This document shows positions 34,396-48,855 of a DNA stretch of 64,000 nucleotides, piece after piece. Below the pieces are notes generated by a model. That model saw only the letters and a list, made by a program, of their open reading frames with translations. It was not told where the DNA came from and searched no databases. Position 1 is the stretch's first letter. Each line of letters begins with the position of its first letter. Both the position numbers and the translations under genes were made by a program. Source of the DNA: Elysia chlorotica (taxonomy: Eukaryota; Mollusca; Gastropoda; Plakobranchidae); contig RQTK01001006.1 of the NCBI GenBank assembly GCA_003991915.1, positions 62,001 through 126,000 on the forward strand, in the 5' to 3' direction.

Positions 34396-37300
34396 TAGTT
34401 TATCTGCATATATATATTTTTCATATTTTGCTTTAAAATGTTATGATCATCAATACATATTTTGGATGTCTCATTCTAAAAACTCACCAGTCTTTTTCAA
34501 TGAGTGAAATAATATTAATTGCAAAATAAGTGAAAAAAAAGGACAGATCTTAACATCTGATAAGCATTTTGCTAAAAAAGAATTCTGTTTTTTAAATTTG
34601 TCTTTAATATTTTATCCCGACACAGTCATGTCCTTTCTCGTACTTGCTGAATAAACGCTGGCAGCAACTCATTGAAGTTTTAATTAATGTTGTGTTTTTT
34701 CTGGGGTTTTTTTGTTTGTGTGATGTGAAATAATTACTAATGATGAGGTTGATTAATGATTCCTATTATTTATAAGAAGCAGTGTTTTAACCCAAGCAAA
34801 GTCACATTGATTATGCCATACATACCCATCCAATCCTTTTGATTTAAATCCTAAAATCATTGCATGAATCAATGAATGTTACATACAAATGGACTTGCTG
34901 CTTGTGATGGCTCTCCAGATGTATTGAAATCAAAGTACATGTGTACTTAAGTAGCAAAAAACTGATGTCATTTTCTTTTTTCTTACAGCTATGTTTAAGC
35001 AGATGAAACATACATCAATTTGTTAATATTCAATCTGAAATTGAATTGTCTATCGTTAGGACTTAAAAAGAATTAAAAAGATCCCATTAAATCCTGAAGC
35101 TTGTATGAATTGACATGTTTTTGTTTTATTTTAGCATGCTCATCATATGTTTATTTATTACAAACCCCTATATGTTGTCATACATATTAATCTTTGAACT
35201 GCTCAAGTTATATTTTAAATGATAATTATTATAACACATTATAGACAGGAAGATTATATCGCACTATGTATAGAAAGTTGCATTTCTTATTGACTATACT
35301 TAAATATGGTCTAGAGTTGGCTCATTCTTTTTTTTTAATGGCTATAACCAGTAAATGAACCTCCATCATGTAATGCTAAGATTAAAGAAGTTGATGAAAA
35401 TTTAACATTTGAAAATTGTAAGAAATAGAAGCGCCAGTGGTTGTCTTGTAATCAGGATCTGTAAATTAGGTTAGAATGGTGTAAAGGCTGTCTCTCGAGG
35501 AAGCTTTGATTGTCTGACTTTTCAGGCAAATTACTTTTTGTTGAAATAAAAAATATATAGTCTCTCATTAAACCCAAAACAATTTATTGATCGATAAAAT
35601 TACTGTTTTATTTTAACTTTATACACATGTTTTCGCATACAAATAAACTTTTAAAGAAGTGAATGTCCATGAGGGTTGTGAGATGAATCAACAAAGTATT
35701 ATTGTTTTATTTTGATTTTTTATTGCATAATTTACCCTAGTGCTTTTTTTTTAGCCTTCACTTCAACAGTAAAAATTTGCTGGCTGTTTCGTGTTTTTTT
35801 TTTTTCATTCCCTAAATGGCTTGCATAAAAGCCTTGATCAAGCTTTGGAAATAGAAATAAGTTTGGTTTGTCCAAACATTTCTTAATTTTGGACCGGTAT
35901 ATAAGGCAAACCGACTCACTTTATGGTGTCTTTTGTTACTCGAATGAACAAGGTTTTTTTTTTGTTAAATATTTGGTAGGATTGTGTCACCAAATCATAA
36001 TTTACATCAATATTTGTGTATCCTGTTCTTCTGAAGTTGACTCATTGATCTGCGCCATTTTGTCATTTAACATAAAGGCTTTGGTGTTTCCATTCCAGAG
36101 GAAGCTCACCTTGTGTATCAGGTTGTAATTTTACAAATGGGGCCAATTTTTTAAAATCACAACCCTGTCTGATTCCATGACACTTTGTGTGGCATGTGCC
36201 TGAGATTGCTTTGCTGCGGTATTATGGTGTAGGGACACGATTTTAATCATAATTTTAGTCTATTAGATGCTAGATATTTTCACCAGCCAGTTGCACATTG
36301 ACTATCATAATAGATACTTTTAGATAGTCATATTACACAAACGTGTCAGCCTACATTGTTAATACATTTTAGAAGCTCGACATGCAAGTCAGGCCCAAGG
36401 CAACATGAGCTCAGCTTAAAGCTGATTTTGTTTGTGTGCAAAATGATTGTTGGTTGTATATGATATTTATACCCTTGAAGATGTTTATGATTTATAAGAC
36501 TTATAAAAAAGTGTTCTAAATATTCCTACAGCAAAAAAGCATGCCTATTCTGTGTCATACTTTTCGACACTCTGATGTCATTACCCATCAGCAGTAAAAA
36601 TATTGATGATCAATAACTGCTTCCTGAACCACCCTTTTAACATCTCTTTAATTTTTAATATTGTTTACATAGATAAATTAGTTGTTCACTTACATGTACC
36701 TATATATGGCATAATTTCTTATTCACACTTTAATACTTGTTAATATCTTTTTTATGTATGATTATATATATTTTTGCTTTTCTTCTTTGAGTGAGATCAA
36801 TTATATATTTATATATAGTACTTAATTGAAAGAACTGATTTATAAGGTGAGTAATAAATTCGGGGAAAGGTAAAAAGACCATTGATTAAAGTGTACAAAG
36901 TTCAAAATTTCTTAATAAAATTTGAACATTTTTGTCCATTATAGAGCTAGGTGTACAATGTTTGCATTTGAAAAAAATAATCCGGTTAGATCTTGATTGT
37001 GACACGCTTTATTTGTGAGACCACATATGGTTTGTATATTTTGTTGTAGTTTTTTTTTGTTTTTTGTTTTTAGATTTGGTCCATATTCAGTAACACCGAA
37101 TGTTGATATTGACATTTCTAAGATGCCTTTTGTTTGATTTTAACAGTTTCCATTACAAGATAATATTAACATTTTTTTTGTTTAACATACCAATATTTTT
37201 CAGACGTACTTTTTAAGGATGTATCCATTAATGCCCTTCATACATACAATTGAAAAACATGTAAACATGATTGTATGTGACAAGTGATTGTCTTTCATGA

Positions 37301-39457
37301 CACATGCTTTCTGTTAGGTACAACCTTTAACTTGTTAAAGTCATGGTAAAGTAAATTTGCTTATGAACTGAGTCTATCTGAAAATGGTTATTGGGGGGGA
37401 AAAAAAACTACAATAATTATTATAATATTTTTGTATTTTCAATTAGCGCAAAAGATAAAAAGTGCCTTATTAAAAATAATTTTTTTAATGGAAAGAATTT
37501 TGAAATGATTAATTAATTAGCCACTGATTATGAGCTCAGGCCAATAAAACCTGTTTGCCATGCTCTCATGTATTGATAATCTTTCTCTCTTTTTTTAAGT
37601 TCAAACTATTTACCACATAATTAAACATTCTGTGTAGCCGCCTTAATGAATTTGGAATGGATGCCAAAAGTAATCTTCTTTATGACCATTTGCTACAAAC
37701 TGGCTTTAATTTATATAATATATTATGGTTTACCATCCCCCATTCATGTCAATTTTGTTTCATTTAGTAGATAACACCTCGATCATTATCTTTTTTACAA
37801 ACAACTTATATACACCTCACAAGTTAGTATATTTGTTATGTGAGGATTATAGTATCGTAACTAGAAAGAAAGGGCATTGGAAAATATATTACATAGAAAC
37901 TAAAATTTTCTTTTTTTTTAATGAGCTGAAAAGAATAGTTGTTGTGATAGTGGTCTAATTATGCTGTTGGGTAGATCCAGAAACTAGCATTTGTTTTTTA
38001 GTTTATGTAGCATCATGTTTAACCTTTTTGTAGTATGTGTGTGATAGCATAGGTTTCTAAAGAGGACCTTTTCGAGTGAAGCAATTTTGGGGTTGTGTTT
38101 TGCTGGGTATTTTAAATTTAATCACAAATTTATGTGCTGTTGTTTTTTTTTCTTGTATTGCTTTGCTTTAAGCATTTTTTCCCTCTTTTCTTTTAATTTT
38201 TAAATATCTTTATACAATCACTGAGTGCCAAAAATAAATATATTCTTTTATGCTTTATATACACATCCCTCTATACCCCAAGGTCCTTTGTCTTAAAATT
38301 TAAAATTAAATATCTCCAGTTTGCTTTTATGAATGGTTCAAATCTTTTATCGGTAACACAAAAGTGTGGAGAAAAAAACAAAGAAGTGAGTTGCGTCTGT
38401 TTTTTATTCATTGTATTATTCTACTGTTCGTTGTTTTGTTGTTGTTTTTAGTCTCTTTTTAATATTTTGCTTCTTTTGAAAAAATTGTGTCTTTTGTTGG
38501 CTATTCAGCCTATTCTATTATTAGCTTAATCTTCTTTCAAGGACTGGGCTTTAAATTAATCCTGGAAGCGTTTTTTCCATCTTAAATCTCCAAATAAGCA
38601 AGTAGTTCAACATAACATGATAATCGTGTCCTCACACAATTTTCAAACTCAAGTGAGTCATCGATTCATGTGAACAGGTTGGTTTTACAACATCCAACCT
38701 CAGCAAAAAGGCTACATTGTGGAAAATCATTTAACAATTTTATAGGCTTTATAGATCTAGACTAAAATAGCAGATTACTCATAATACTTGCCACACTTTA
38801 AAAACTCAAGACAAAATATGAAAAGGAAGAAGAAAAAATTTAAATTAACATCAGTTTTTTGTTTGCTTGTTTGTTTTTTCTTATATATATTTTTTTTTAG
38901 AAGATATTGATTGACATAATGTGTGAATTTTTTAACAGTCAAACAAATACAACTGTGGTGGCTAATTCATAAAAAAAAAAAAAAGTACTAATGAAAATTC
39001 AGATATCTTGGTAGGGTTACAAAAAGGCGATGAGGAATATTCAAATTACAAATAAAACTTGACAAGTCTTTACTGTGAATTCCTCCGAGATTAATACCCA
39101 AAAAGATCTATCACTGTTTTTCAATTGTTAAGAGAATAACTCTTACAGCTACATTATCAAAAGGCCATTTTATAGGATGAAATATGTCATTTCAAAACTC
39201 AGTTTCAAATATACAGAAAAATAAATAATGCAACTTAACAACTTTGGTATTTTTAAATAAAGATACAATTTTTTTTATAAAAGTGGCATTCTTATCTCCG
39301 TAAGATATATAAAAATTAGTCAAGGTCTTTTATACATAATATAATCATTTAGAAGAAGGCTGTTTGGCATTTAAAAAAACATATTTCAAAATACAAAAAA
39401 TATGGACACTAACAAATCCTCCTCAATTTTTGCTGCTTTTAGTCGTTGATATTTGTC
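34396..39457. other. AT-rich spacer between convergent genes
   Basis: Five kilobases with many T runs and no coding signal that I can support. The + strand ankyrin gene and the - strand coiled-coil gene both point into it, so parts may be long 3' untranslated regions. Confidence 0.5.
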
Positions 39458-39511
39458 TCATTTTCCAGCTCGCAAGTAGTTATTCCAAAGAGTGCTTAAA
39501 GTTTTTGCCTC
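39458..39511 (-). CDS. Coiled-coil gene, exon 12 (last)
   Basis: Acceptor TTTCGACAG; encodes EAKTLSTLWNNYLRAGK and TGA. Confidence 0.75.
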   Translation of the reverse strand, partial: EAKTLSTLWNNYLRAGK

Positions 39512-41346
39512 CTGTCGAAAAAAAAAGAAATCACAAAATGTAGGCTCTCTGAAGAAAAAAAAAAAAGACAACAAAAGAAAGTCCACATCTAATTTGTTAA
39601 TGATTTCAAAGTTCATAATTTATGTCACTTGAGATTCTTTATTTTTTCATTTAAGTAATTTTCCCCCCTCAGAAGTTGCATGAATTTTTCACCAAAATTA
39701 CTATTGCATATTCTTTTTGATAATCCACAGATGAGATAAGATCTATGTATTCCTTTAAAAAAAAAAAAGAGAAAAAATATATTTTTTTAAATGGTTCTTT
39801 GCAGCTCTCCACAGCAATGACGTGTAGCGTTGGAACCAACACATGGCACTGCCACTGATTTTTCTATTGATCTGTTAAAGATGATGGTGAACATTTAAAA
39901 CTTTTTAATGATAGGCTAATTGAAGCTAGAAGAACATGACACTCTTGATTTTTTATTTCTCATATTTAATAAAAAGAATAACTATGGCATGCCAAGTGCA
40001 CAGTGTAGTTCAAGTTAATATACTACAGATTTGTAAACATAATTACAAAAAACTGTTTATTTGTCAGAAAACCAGATAGCAAAAATGTTACACAACACCC
40101 CCCTCCCCTCCAAAAAAAGCAAAAACAAAAACAACCCATCCTTCTTACCACAATACTACATTCCTCAGTTATTTCAGTCATTGTGAGAGGCAAAGGAGGA
40201 ACAGACTTTGCTTCTATCTCAGGCAACATTCTGAAAATTAAGGAGATAAAAAATTAGGCTATATAGACGACCAAATTAGTACTCTATTATTTTATTGCCT
40301 TCTGTCACCAAAACTATTGCTGATTAATGTCATTTACTTATAGGAATAAAACACAAGTTTAAAACTTTCATAAGTTAGCACTTCAATAACATGTATGTTC
40401 AAAGAAGGGTAAGATAAAAAAAGTTCATTGAAGATCAAGCAACAATCTGGGTATAACTTATAATTTTACATATTTTAAAAATTTCTCTTGGTAAGTGAGT
40501 TACTTAAAGATTATTTTGGACCAGTTTAACAACGTAAATTTTTAAAAATACACCTAAATCTACTTAAGTATAATATAATAACTGTTTTCAAGTGAAATCA
40601 AGTGATGAAATTTTCAACTCTTAAGCAAACTTTCATCTCTTTTAAACACTTCTTACAGACATGTGAGAGATAGAATATTTATTAAAAAAGCTAATAACTG
40701 ATAATTGATAACAATAACAAATTTTGTTAAGCTGTAGGCGACGTCACAAAATGAGAAGTTTTGCAGAATTTATACACTGCATTTTGACATATTTATACCA
40801 GTGTAATGGTTTCAAGTGGCGAAAAAAGTTCCAAAAACATTTTTTTTTTTTTAAAGTTATAGCTATATCAAGAACCGGTGAGGGTCAGATTTTCATAAAT
40901 GCAAGAAAAACGCAGTTGAAGTCCAGTGGTATAAATTGTAATGAATGCTTAACAACGGCTGTATGTAATCTATATTACTGTGGTATTTCAAATGGAAAGC
41001 CCTGGAGTGGAACCCCCAAGGAAAACATATTGATGCTGAGATAAAAGGCGCTGATAGCACATGGGCTAAATTTAGAGCTAGATTTTGATGAAGTGCTTGA
41101 TCTTTATTCAATGCAGGATGTGTTTTTATATCTAAGAACCATGCATCATCCTTTGTTGTTTTTTTGTTTTTATATCATTTATCACGTTTAAAAACAAATG
41201 AAAGAGAAGAGCAAGGAACAAGAAGGAATTCCAAAACCAAACACCTAATAGTCGTGATCAACAACTGTTATGCATTTAAATGGAACAAAACAATCACAAC
41301 CTGTAATTGAAATAAAAAAGAAACGATAAAATCATATGGTGTAAGC

Positions 41347-41385
<39 letters not shown>

Positions 41386-44300
41386 CGAACCAATGAGAGG
41401 CATAGAATCTAGAGATGGTGAGAAAATAGACAAGAATCATTAATTTTTCATTTATTTCTGCCAAAGAATAGGTCAGACCTCTTTCTCTCAAAAGTCACAT
41501 GATCCTTGTAGGTCAGCTCGTGCAAAAAGGTATATTCAAATAGGTCAATGCCCTAATCTAGTCAGCAGATTGTTTTTTAAAAAAATGTAGAACTAGTATA
41601 AATACAATGGAGGTGATGTTATAACATAAAAGAAATGATAAACTGTTGAAGAAAACTTGTAAATGGTGTTCACAGTAGCATACTTTTTAGTAGAAGCCGA
41701 CGCCTGCCTGGATCCACCTTGAGATTTAGAACTTCTACCAGCTGAAGATGCACTGGACTGCCTGCTTTGAGCTTCTGAAACAGATCCCCTGTTATGGTCA
41801 CTCTCAGGGGAGGCAACTTGTTGATAAATCTCTTCCTCTTGCGGTTCAACCTCATGAAGACCATAGGCTGTCATCCAGTGGTGATCAGCAATCTGCAGTA
41901 AATTAAGGAGATTGAGAGGAATTAATTAGTTTGTGTATTTGTGTTTGAAAAAAAAATGTTACTATAAAAACAGCAGGACTTAATGACGAATTTCATTAGG
42001 ATGTCCTTTTTAGCTGAAAAATCAAACGGTAAAAATGTTTTTCTAATGCACACAATGTAGTTTGCATGCAGGTTATTTGATTTTTTGGCCCTAAGCGTCA
42101 GAAGCTACGCCATCCACTGTATAGGTCACAAGATTAATGTTTGGCAATTTTATATCTTCAGAGATAGAGCAGTTATGCCAAGACTTCTGTCTTAGCTCAT
42201 TACATTATAAAAACACTGATCCGACCATAAGGGAAAGAGACAGCTTGAATGGATGTTGAACCTGGTATTTTCAGACTGGAAACCGGGTACCCTACTGGCT
42301 GAGCCACTTCACCCCTCAGACAATAAAAAAATTCAGTATGATAGGATGAACATGTTAAAAAATTTGAGGTCCATGAACTTAAAATTATGCTTTTAAAGTC
42401 GATGGCAATGGTTTGTTATCATCCTTGTTTGTTATCATCCTTGTTTGATTTCGCACAAATTTTACTTTTTAATTTGACACCCTTTGTAAAATTCCTGAAT
42501 AATCGTTCACGCCAAAATACTATTCTTAAACCAATTTATTCTTTTATGAGATGCCTAGAGTTAGAAAGGACACATCCATTCTTTGTGGTCGTTTTATCTT
42601 TTTAAAATCCTTTGGTAATGCATTGTACAGAAAATCCGAATTAAAATTATCACATGCCACATTAAAGTTGGAAAGGGTAACAAATTTAATCTGTTAATCC
42701 TTATATCTTTAAACAAGTTACACCAATTTCAAATCTAGAAGAAAAAAAAAAACTGTCCATGAATCTTCTAAGACCATGGGTATAATATACTAAACCATTT
42801 CAAAATGCTTACCACATCACATAAATCAGGGCCATTAATGATCATGTCCATGTCCTCATGCTGGTCCAAAATCCTGCAGCAACAAAATAGTCCTGGTTAA
42901 TATTTGTGTGTGGCTACTATAAGAGAATCAGTAAAGGAATAGATCTACTCTAACACGATCAGTAAAGGAATAGATCTTCTCTAACACGATCAGTAAGGGA
43001 ATAATTCTACTTTAAAAGGATCAGTAAGGGAATAGATTTACTATAACAGTATCAGTAAGGCAATAGATCTACTATAACTGTTGATAATGTTGAATGCTTT
43101 TACCTGTACCTGTATGATCTTTGATAAGGCACATACAGCCATAATTCTACATTACGCTCGACCGGATGCACTTGAGGTCTGTGACCAATTTGAATTTACC
43201 GAGGATGAAGACAAAGACAACCCTGAGACAGTATTAGAGAAATTGAGACAATACTGCAATCCGAGAAGCAATGAAGTGCTGATGAGTTATTGTTTCTGGA
43301 ATATCGCTTTATCCGATCCTTTCGACAAGTTTGTCACCGAACTCGGTACGCAGGCGAAACAGTGCTTGGTTAAATGTCGTTAGAGTCGGGAAGGACAGAT
43401 AAACAGCCCAATTTCGAGTCAATAGATACCAAGTTCGTTTTCAATTTGACACAGCATCAGATGTGACGTAATTCAAAGGAAATTCATCTAGAAAGAAAAA
43501 GCATCAAAAACTACAAAGAAACTGGTCATGTGGAACGTCACAAAGATGCAGCCACTCGGAGAAGCTTGCCTCACAGTCCAAAATCCCAAGACAGGCACAA
43601 AGCACCTAATAAAGTGTATTATTGTAAAGAACAAGTATTCCTGTTAGGAAATACAACCAGCCAAGAGCTAAACTCAAACAGATAAAGAAAGAAAACTTTA
43701 TATTTGAAGTGGGGGACCAAGGGAAGGTCTGGGAACAGCTCATATGCTGTAGACGCATTCGTCAAGCCCAAGATTTTGCCCTGACATTCCTCTGGTCCTG
43801 AAGTCCAAGGTTGAAGAAGAAATAAAAACTCTTATTGGCAGAGGTATACTAAAAGTTGTGAATCAGCCCACAGACTGGGTGGGTCAGATGACTCTAATGG
43901 AAAAGTCAAATGGGGAATTGAGAATCTACATTGACTTAACACGGATCTAAAAAGGGAGCATTACAAATAAACATTGGATGATGTTTTGCACAAATTTGAA
44001 AATACAAAAGTTTTTACAAAGCTAGACTTGAAAGAAGCTTTCTGGGATGTGTAGTTACCTGACCACGATGATAACACCATTTGGTCGAGTAAGATGGACT
44101 AGACTCCCTTTTGGTCTTAACGTCTCAAGTGAGATCCTTTAAAAGCATTTGTCTGTAACCCTTCAATGTCTGGACAGCATTGTTAATTGTGTAAATGACT
44201 TTCATTGTTGTTATGAAGCAGCATGCATGATGGCAGAATGATTGATTTCCAGAAATAGAGATCCCAAACCCATTGAAGAGTATTTGTATCAGTTGTCTTA

Positions 44301-47300
44301 TAAACTTGTTTGTATAAATGTATGCCTAAATGAAACCAGCATATTCAACAATAACAGTATCAGTAAGGGAATAGATCTACTATAACAGTATCAGTAAGGG
44401 ATTAGATCTACTATAACAGTATCAGTAAGGGATTAGATCTACGATAACATATTCAGGAAGGAATGAAAAAATATATAGCAAAATAATCATTTGAGCCCAG
44501 AAGCTGATTGAATTAGGACAATAGGACCTACCCTTGGTGCCCTTTTGGGGGACATAAAAAGCACAACAAAACTTCGAGGGAATATTAGAAATTGAGAAAA
44601 GGAAAAACAGTTGACAGATAAGTTGAACCGCAACGCTTCCTATAAATATTCATTTAAAATAATTTCATTATTATTGCTCAATTTATTTGCTTGTCCAGTT
44701 ATGATCTAAAGCAGCCCAATCTATTCAAATTCTTATGGTAAGTTACCTATTTGATACTGCAGCGTTGCTCATGGCCAGCTGATACATTTTGGTGTATGTT
44801 CTTATTGCCTTCTTTCTCTGCTTCTCTCTTGCTCTCAACTCAGTCTCTTGCCTTACCTGAAAAATAGAAAACATACTGTGATACTTTCTTAAGCCTACTA
44901 TGTTTATTGACATTTTAAATTGAAGAAAAGCGCATCATTATAGGCTACATTTATAACATTAGTACAATTCATTGATGGACTGCTAAGGACACCATTATGA
45001 AAAGCTGCAGTTTACCAAAGATAAAATTTCTTGAGAGACGCATACACATTTTCATGATTGAGATATCACGAGCCAAATTTTGAAATATGCGCACATGTTC
45101 CTCAGTTTATTAGAGTCAGTTTTCCATGTAGATGTCTTACCTCCTCGGGATCAGGCGGCTTCTTGGCAAGATCCATAGTAAAGCAATGAAGTTTAGGCAT
45201 CTCCAGCTGTCATTGAATAGAATGAGAAAACTTATTTGATAAAAATCACATAAATAATTTATTTGATTGAACCAATAATAAACTAGCATATCAATGGATA
45301 TTCCTGGTATCATTCAAATAGCTTTAACTCCAAAACATTGGAATATGTATACACTGATCTCCACCTTAGAACCCACTCCTCTGAAGAGAAAAAAAAACAA
45401 GCAATAACAAAAGAGATTTTTTGTTGAAACAGGTTCTGAGATAAGTCAAGAAAATGTGCCTACCAGTTGTCAATCAGTCTTATTTCCAGAATGCAATGAT
45501 CTGTAAAAATGATATGCTTACATTCATGTGGAATCATAAGGATGTGTTAAACAGGTGAGATCTTAGCTAAGGAATAGTACCTTTGGAAACCTCTTATCCA
45601 GATCACTCTGATTGTCCACCAGGGATTTTTTTCGATGTTGTACACTCCTTCTTTTTTGCTAAAAAGAAAAAAAGATTTGCATTTGTAAAGAAGCAGAGAT
45701 AATATATTTTTGTGCATTGAAAAGGTTTTACTAGGGGTATTTTAATGTAATCGGAGGGTGTCTTTAACTTTCCTTCTCGGCACAGCTTGTCTTCAAGGCC
45801 AGTAATCTAGAGATAAAATATAATCTTAGTAAAAATAACACATTTGTAAAAGTTAAATTTAAAAAAGCACCAAATTCATGATAGCTTTCAAATACTCATG
45901 ATACTAGTTCATGTTGGCAGGATAAAATTTCAAACGATTTTTTTAAAATTATTTGGCATCCAGCCTATGTTAAATCTTACAAAATAATTTTATATATATT
46001 ATACGTCTTCAAATCAAATAAAAAAGGTAATATTAAAAAAAAAGAAAATACACTCATTCATCAAGCATGTTATTTTGACATTATCAAAAACACTTATCTT
46101 TGTTTCTATCTTTCTTTCTTCATTGGTTATTTGTCAAACTTGGACATATCTTTGGTAAATAAAAACAAGCTGGAAAATGTGAAAAAAAGATACCAGCACT
46201 TCTCAAACTATTTCAAAGTATTGTTGTTATCTTAAATTATTTATGAAAGCAAAAAAATACTGAATGATTATCTGAAAAAGATGATTTAAAGATTAACCTT
46301 GCAATAGCTTGTTTCAAAAACATTACTTACTTTATATAGAGCAGGGTACTGCTGGGTAATTGCCCAGTGTTCTGGACGGTGACCTGCTCTAGATGGTTCT
46401 CTGGATTCTGAAATGCGACTCAAAGACCTGTGACCTGGTTCTTCAACAACACATTTAGGCACCATGGAGAAAAAGTTTTCCTGAGACTCAGCCTGACTGT
46501 AGTTAGATGCATGATCAGCAGTTGACGAAGAAGGGTAGGAATGGAGATCTAGCGATGAAAAGGGTAATAAAGTAGTTATACTGGAAGAAAGCAATGAGAC
46601 ATTAAAAAAATTAATCAATTTAAACTAGGATTAATGTTCCCTTTGGATTTCTGATACATGAACATGTTGATACGTTGTAAAAAGTATAAAAAGTATTGAT
46701 GTTTGTAGTACAGAAATTATTTTTTTGTTGAAAAGAAACAAAGAAATCAACACTAATATTAACTTTTAAACCATTGTAAAGGATAACATAAAAAATTATA
46801 AATGAGATGACATGCATGAATACAACATTTACAGAAAGTTAACGTCAGCAAAATAAGAACTAAAGAGTGCAAGCCATCAATGAAAAGTTGAATTTTGTTT
46901 AATTGTAGATATAGCCAAACCATTGACTAAATATATTGCACATTTGAGAATCAATGCTCTAATATTATAAGCTATTTTATTCACTGTCCCCCAACTTTTT
47001 TCTCTTTCTGAAAAATAAGATTTTTTCACAATGCAAAGATTCAGTTAACTAGTTGAATTACATAGAAAAAAAAAGGCAGAACAATTTTTTTTTCCAAAAT
47101 GTTTATTGTTAAGACTTAACATTATTATAAGAACAATAGTTTTTAGGCCTACTTTTATTGCCCACCTGTGCCTTTCTTGACTTTGAAAGTTTTGTAAAAG
47201 GTGGTTGGTTCCTCCATGTCTTCTCGAAATTTACTGTAATCGGAGGGTGTCTTCAGCTTTCCTTCTCGCCGCAGCTTGTCTTCAAGGCCTATAATCTAGA

Positions 47301-48814
47301 GAAGAAACATAATGTTAGTAAAAATAACACTCTTGTAAAAGCTAAATTTGAAAAAGCGTCAAATTCATGATATATTTCAAATACTTACGATGTTAGTTCA
47401 TTGTGGCAGGACAAGATTTCAAACAAAGCCTTGTTAGGAAAACTGCCTAACATCCCAAGTATAGTAAAGGAAAGGCGGCTTTGATTCAGCGAGCCATAGA
47501 AACAAGAAAGAAAGGAACTGATTCAATGGAGACAAGACATGGAAAATAATGTGGGTGGACAGGCACATACATATATAGATGAACTTAAACAACAAACAGG
47601 AATACCATGGGAAAATCTTGCTTGCGAATTGGAGGAGAGAGAAATATGGATAAAGATAGTTATAGCAAATGTTTTACTGTAGTTGCAAGATAGATGGTTT
47701 ATTAAAGGCTGTTTCTTACACATTTTCTTGTGGTCTTGTATTCAATTTACATACATCATATTCATAGATTGTATTGTGTTAAAGAATATTGGTTCTTTAA
47801 TATCATATGTTTTGACAAGGTAGAGAACATGATATGGAATGACTACAATTGTTTTTTAAAAATAAACATTTTGGAAAGTAATAACTAAAGTTAAATGTTG
47901 GTTTGGAGTTTTAGGAACATCATCATGTTTAACTAACATTTATGTATATAAAAATGTAAAAAAAAAACCGCATTAGAATAAAGTTAAATAAAGTAAAGTT
48001 TTATTGCTTACATGGTATAAGTCCGTCTTGGGAACACTAACAGTAGCAGGTGTTGTATCTAAAGTATGTCTCTCCAATCTCTTTTTCACTGTATGGCTTG
48101 CTTTTCTCTGGAGGAATTATTTCATCAAACATGTAAGGTTTCAGTGCAAAGAAGAATATGTCGTGAAAAAAGTAAACAATTTTGGTGGTGCTGATCTGAT
48201 ATTTAAAACTATAAATATGTACCCACTTTTTGGGGGGTTCATTATGTACATAGTTTATACAGTTATCTTACACTAATAATTTTGAAAGGGGGAAAATCTG
48301 CTCTTTGTCTCATAATGAAAATTCATCAAACCTTAGTTTATTTTGTATATTTCTATCGCATTTCCCTCCTAGGCTTAAATCTCACAAATTTGAGTTTTTT
48401 GTCTAAAATTTGAAGTTTCTATAACCTGGGTGAAAATCGTTGCACTTTTCCCACATTATTTAACTCCTTTCAAACAGAAAAGCTGATTGACTCATTCAAT
48501 TTTTAATTTCAGTATTGATTTAGCTTTGTATCTTTCTTGTTTCTTTTAAATCAAGAACCAAACTTCACAATTTGACATAGCTGAAGAAGGAAAACTTTCT
48601 TTCCTTTCCTCTATTAATTGCAATTTGAATTATACCACTAGAGAGAAGCAACAAATATAAATTGACTCTAACAACTTGGGCTTGAGTTGACTATACATCT
48701 TTATTTTCATAAGCAGTGACAGTTGTACGAGTTGACTTCTGTTGTTTCAGATCCTCCACTCAAATTTTTTTCTCAATGTAAGTTAAAGAGTTAAAGATTT
48801 TTTAGGCACAGTTA

Positions 48815-48855
<41 letters not shown>

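Noticed and set aside
40724-41044. 106-codon + frame antisense in an intron
   Set aside because: No recognisable product; likely chance or unidentified repeat DNA.
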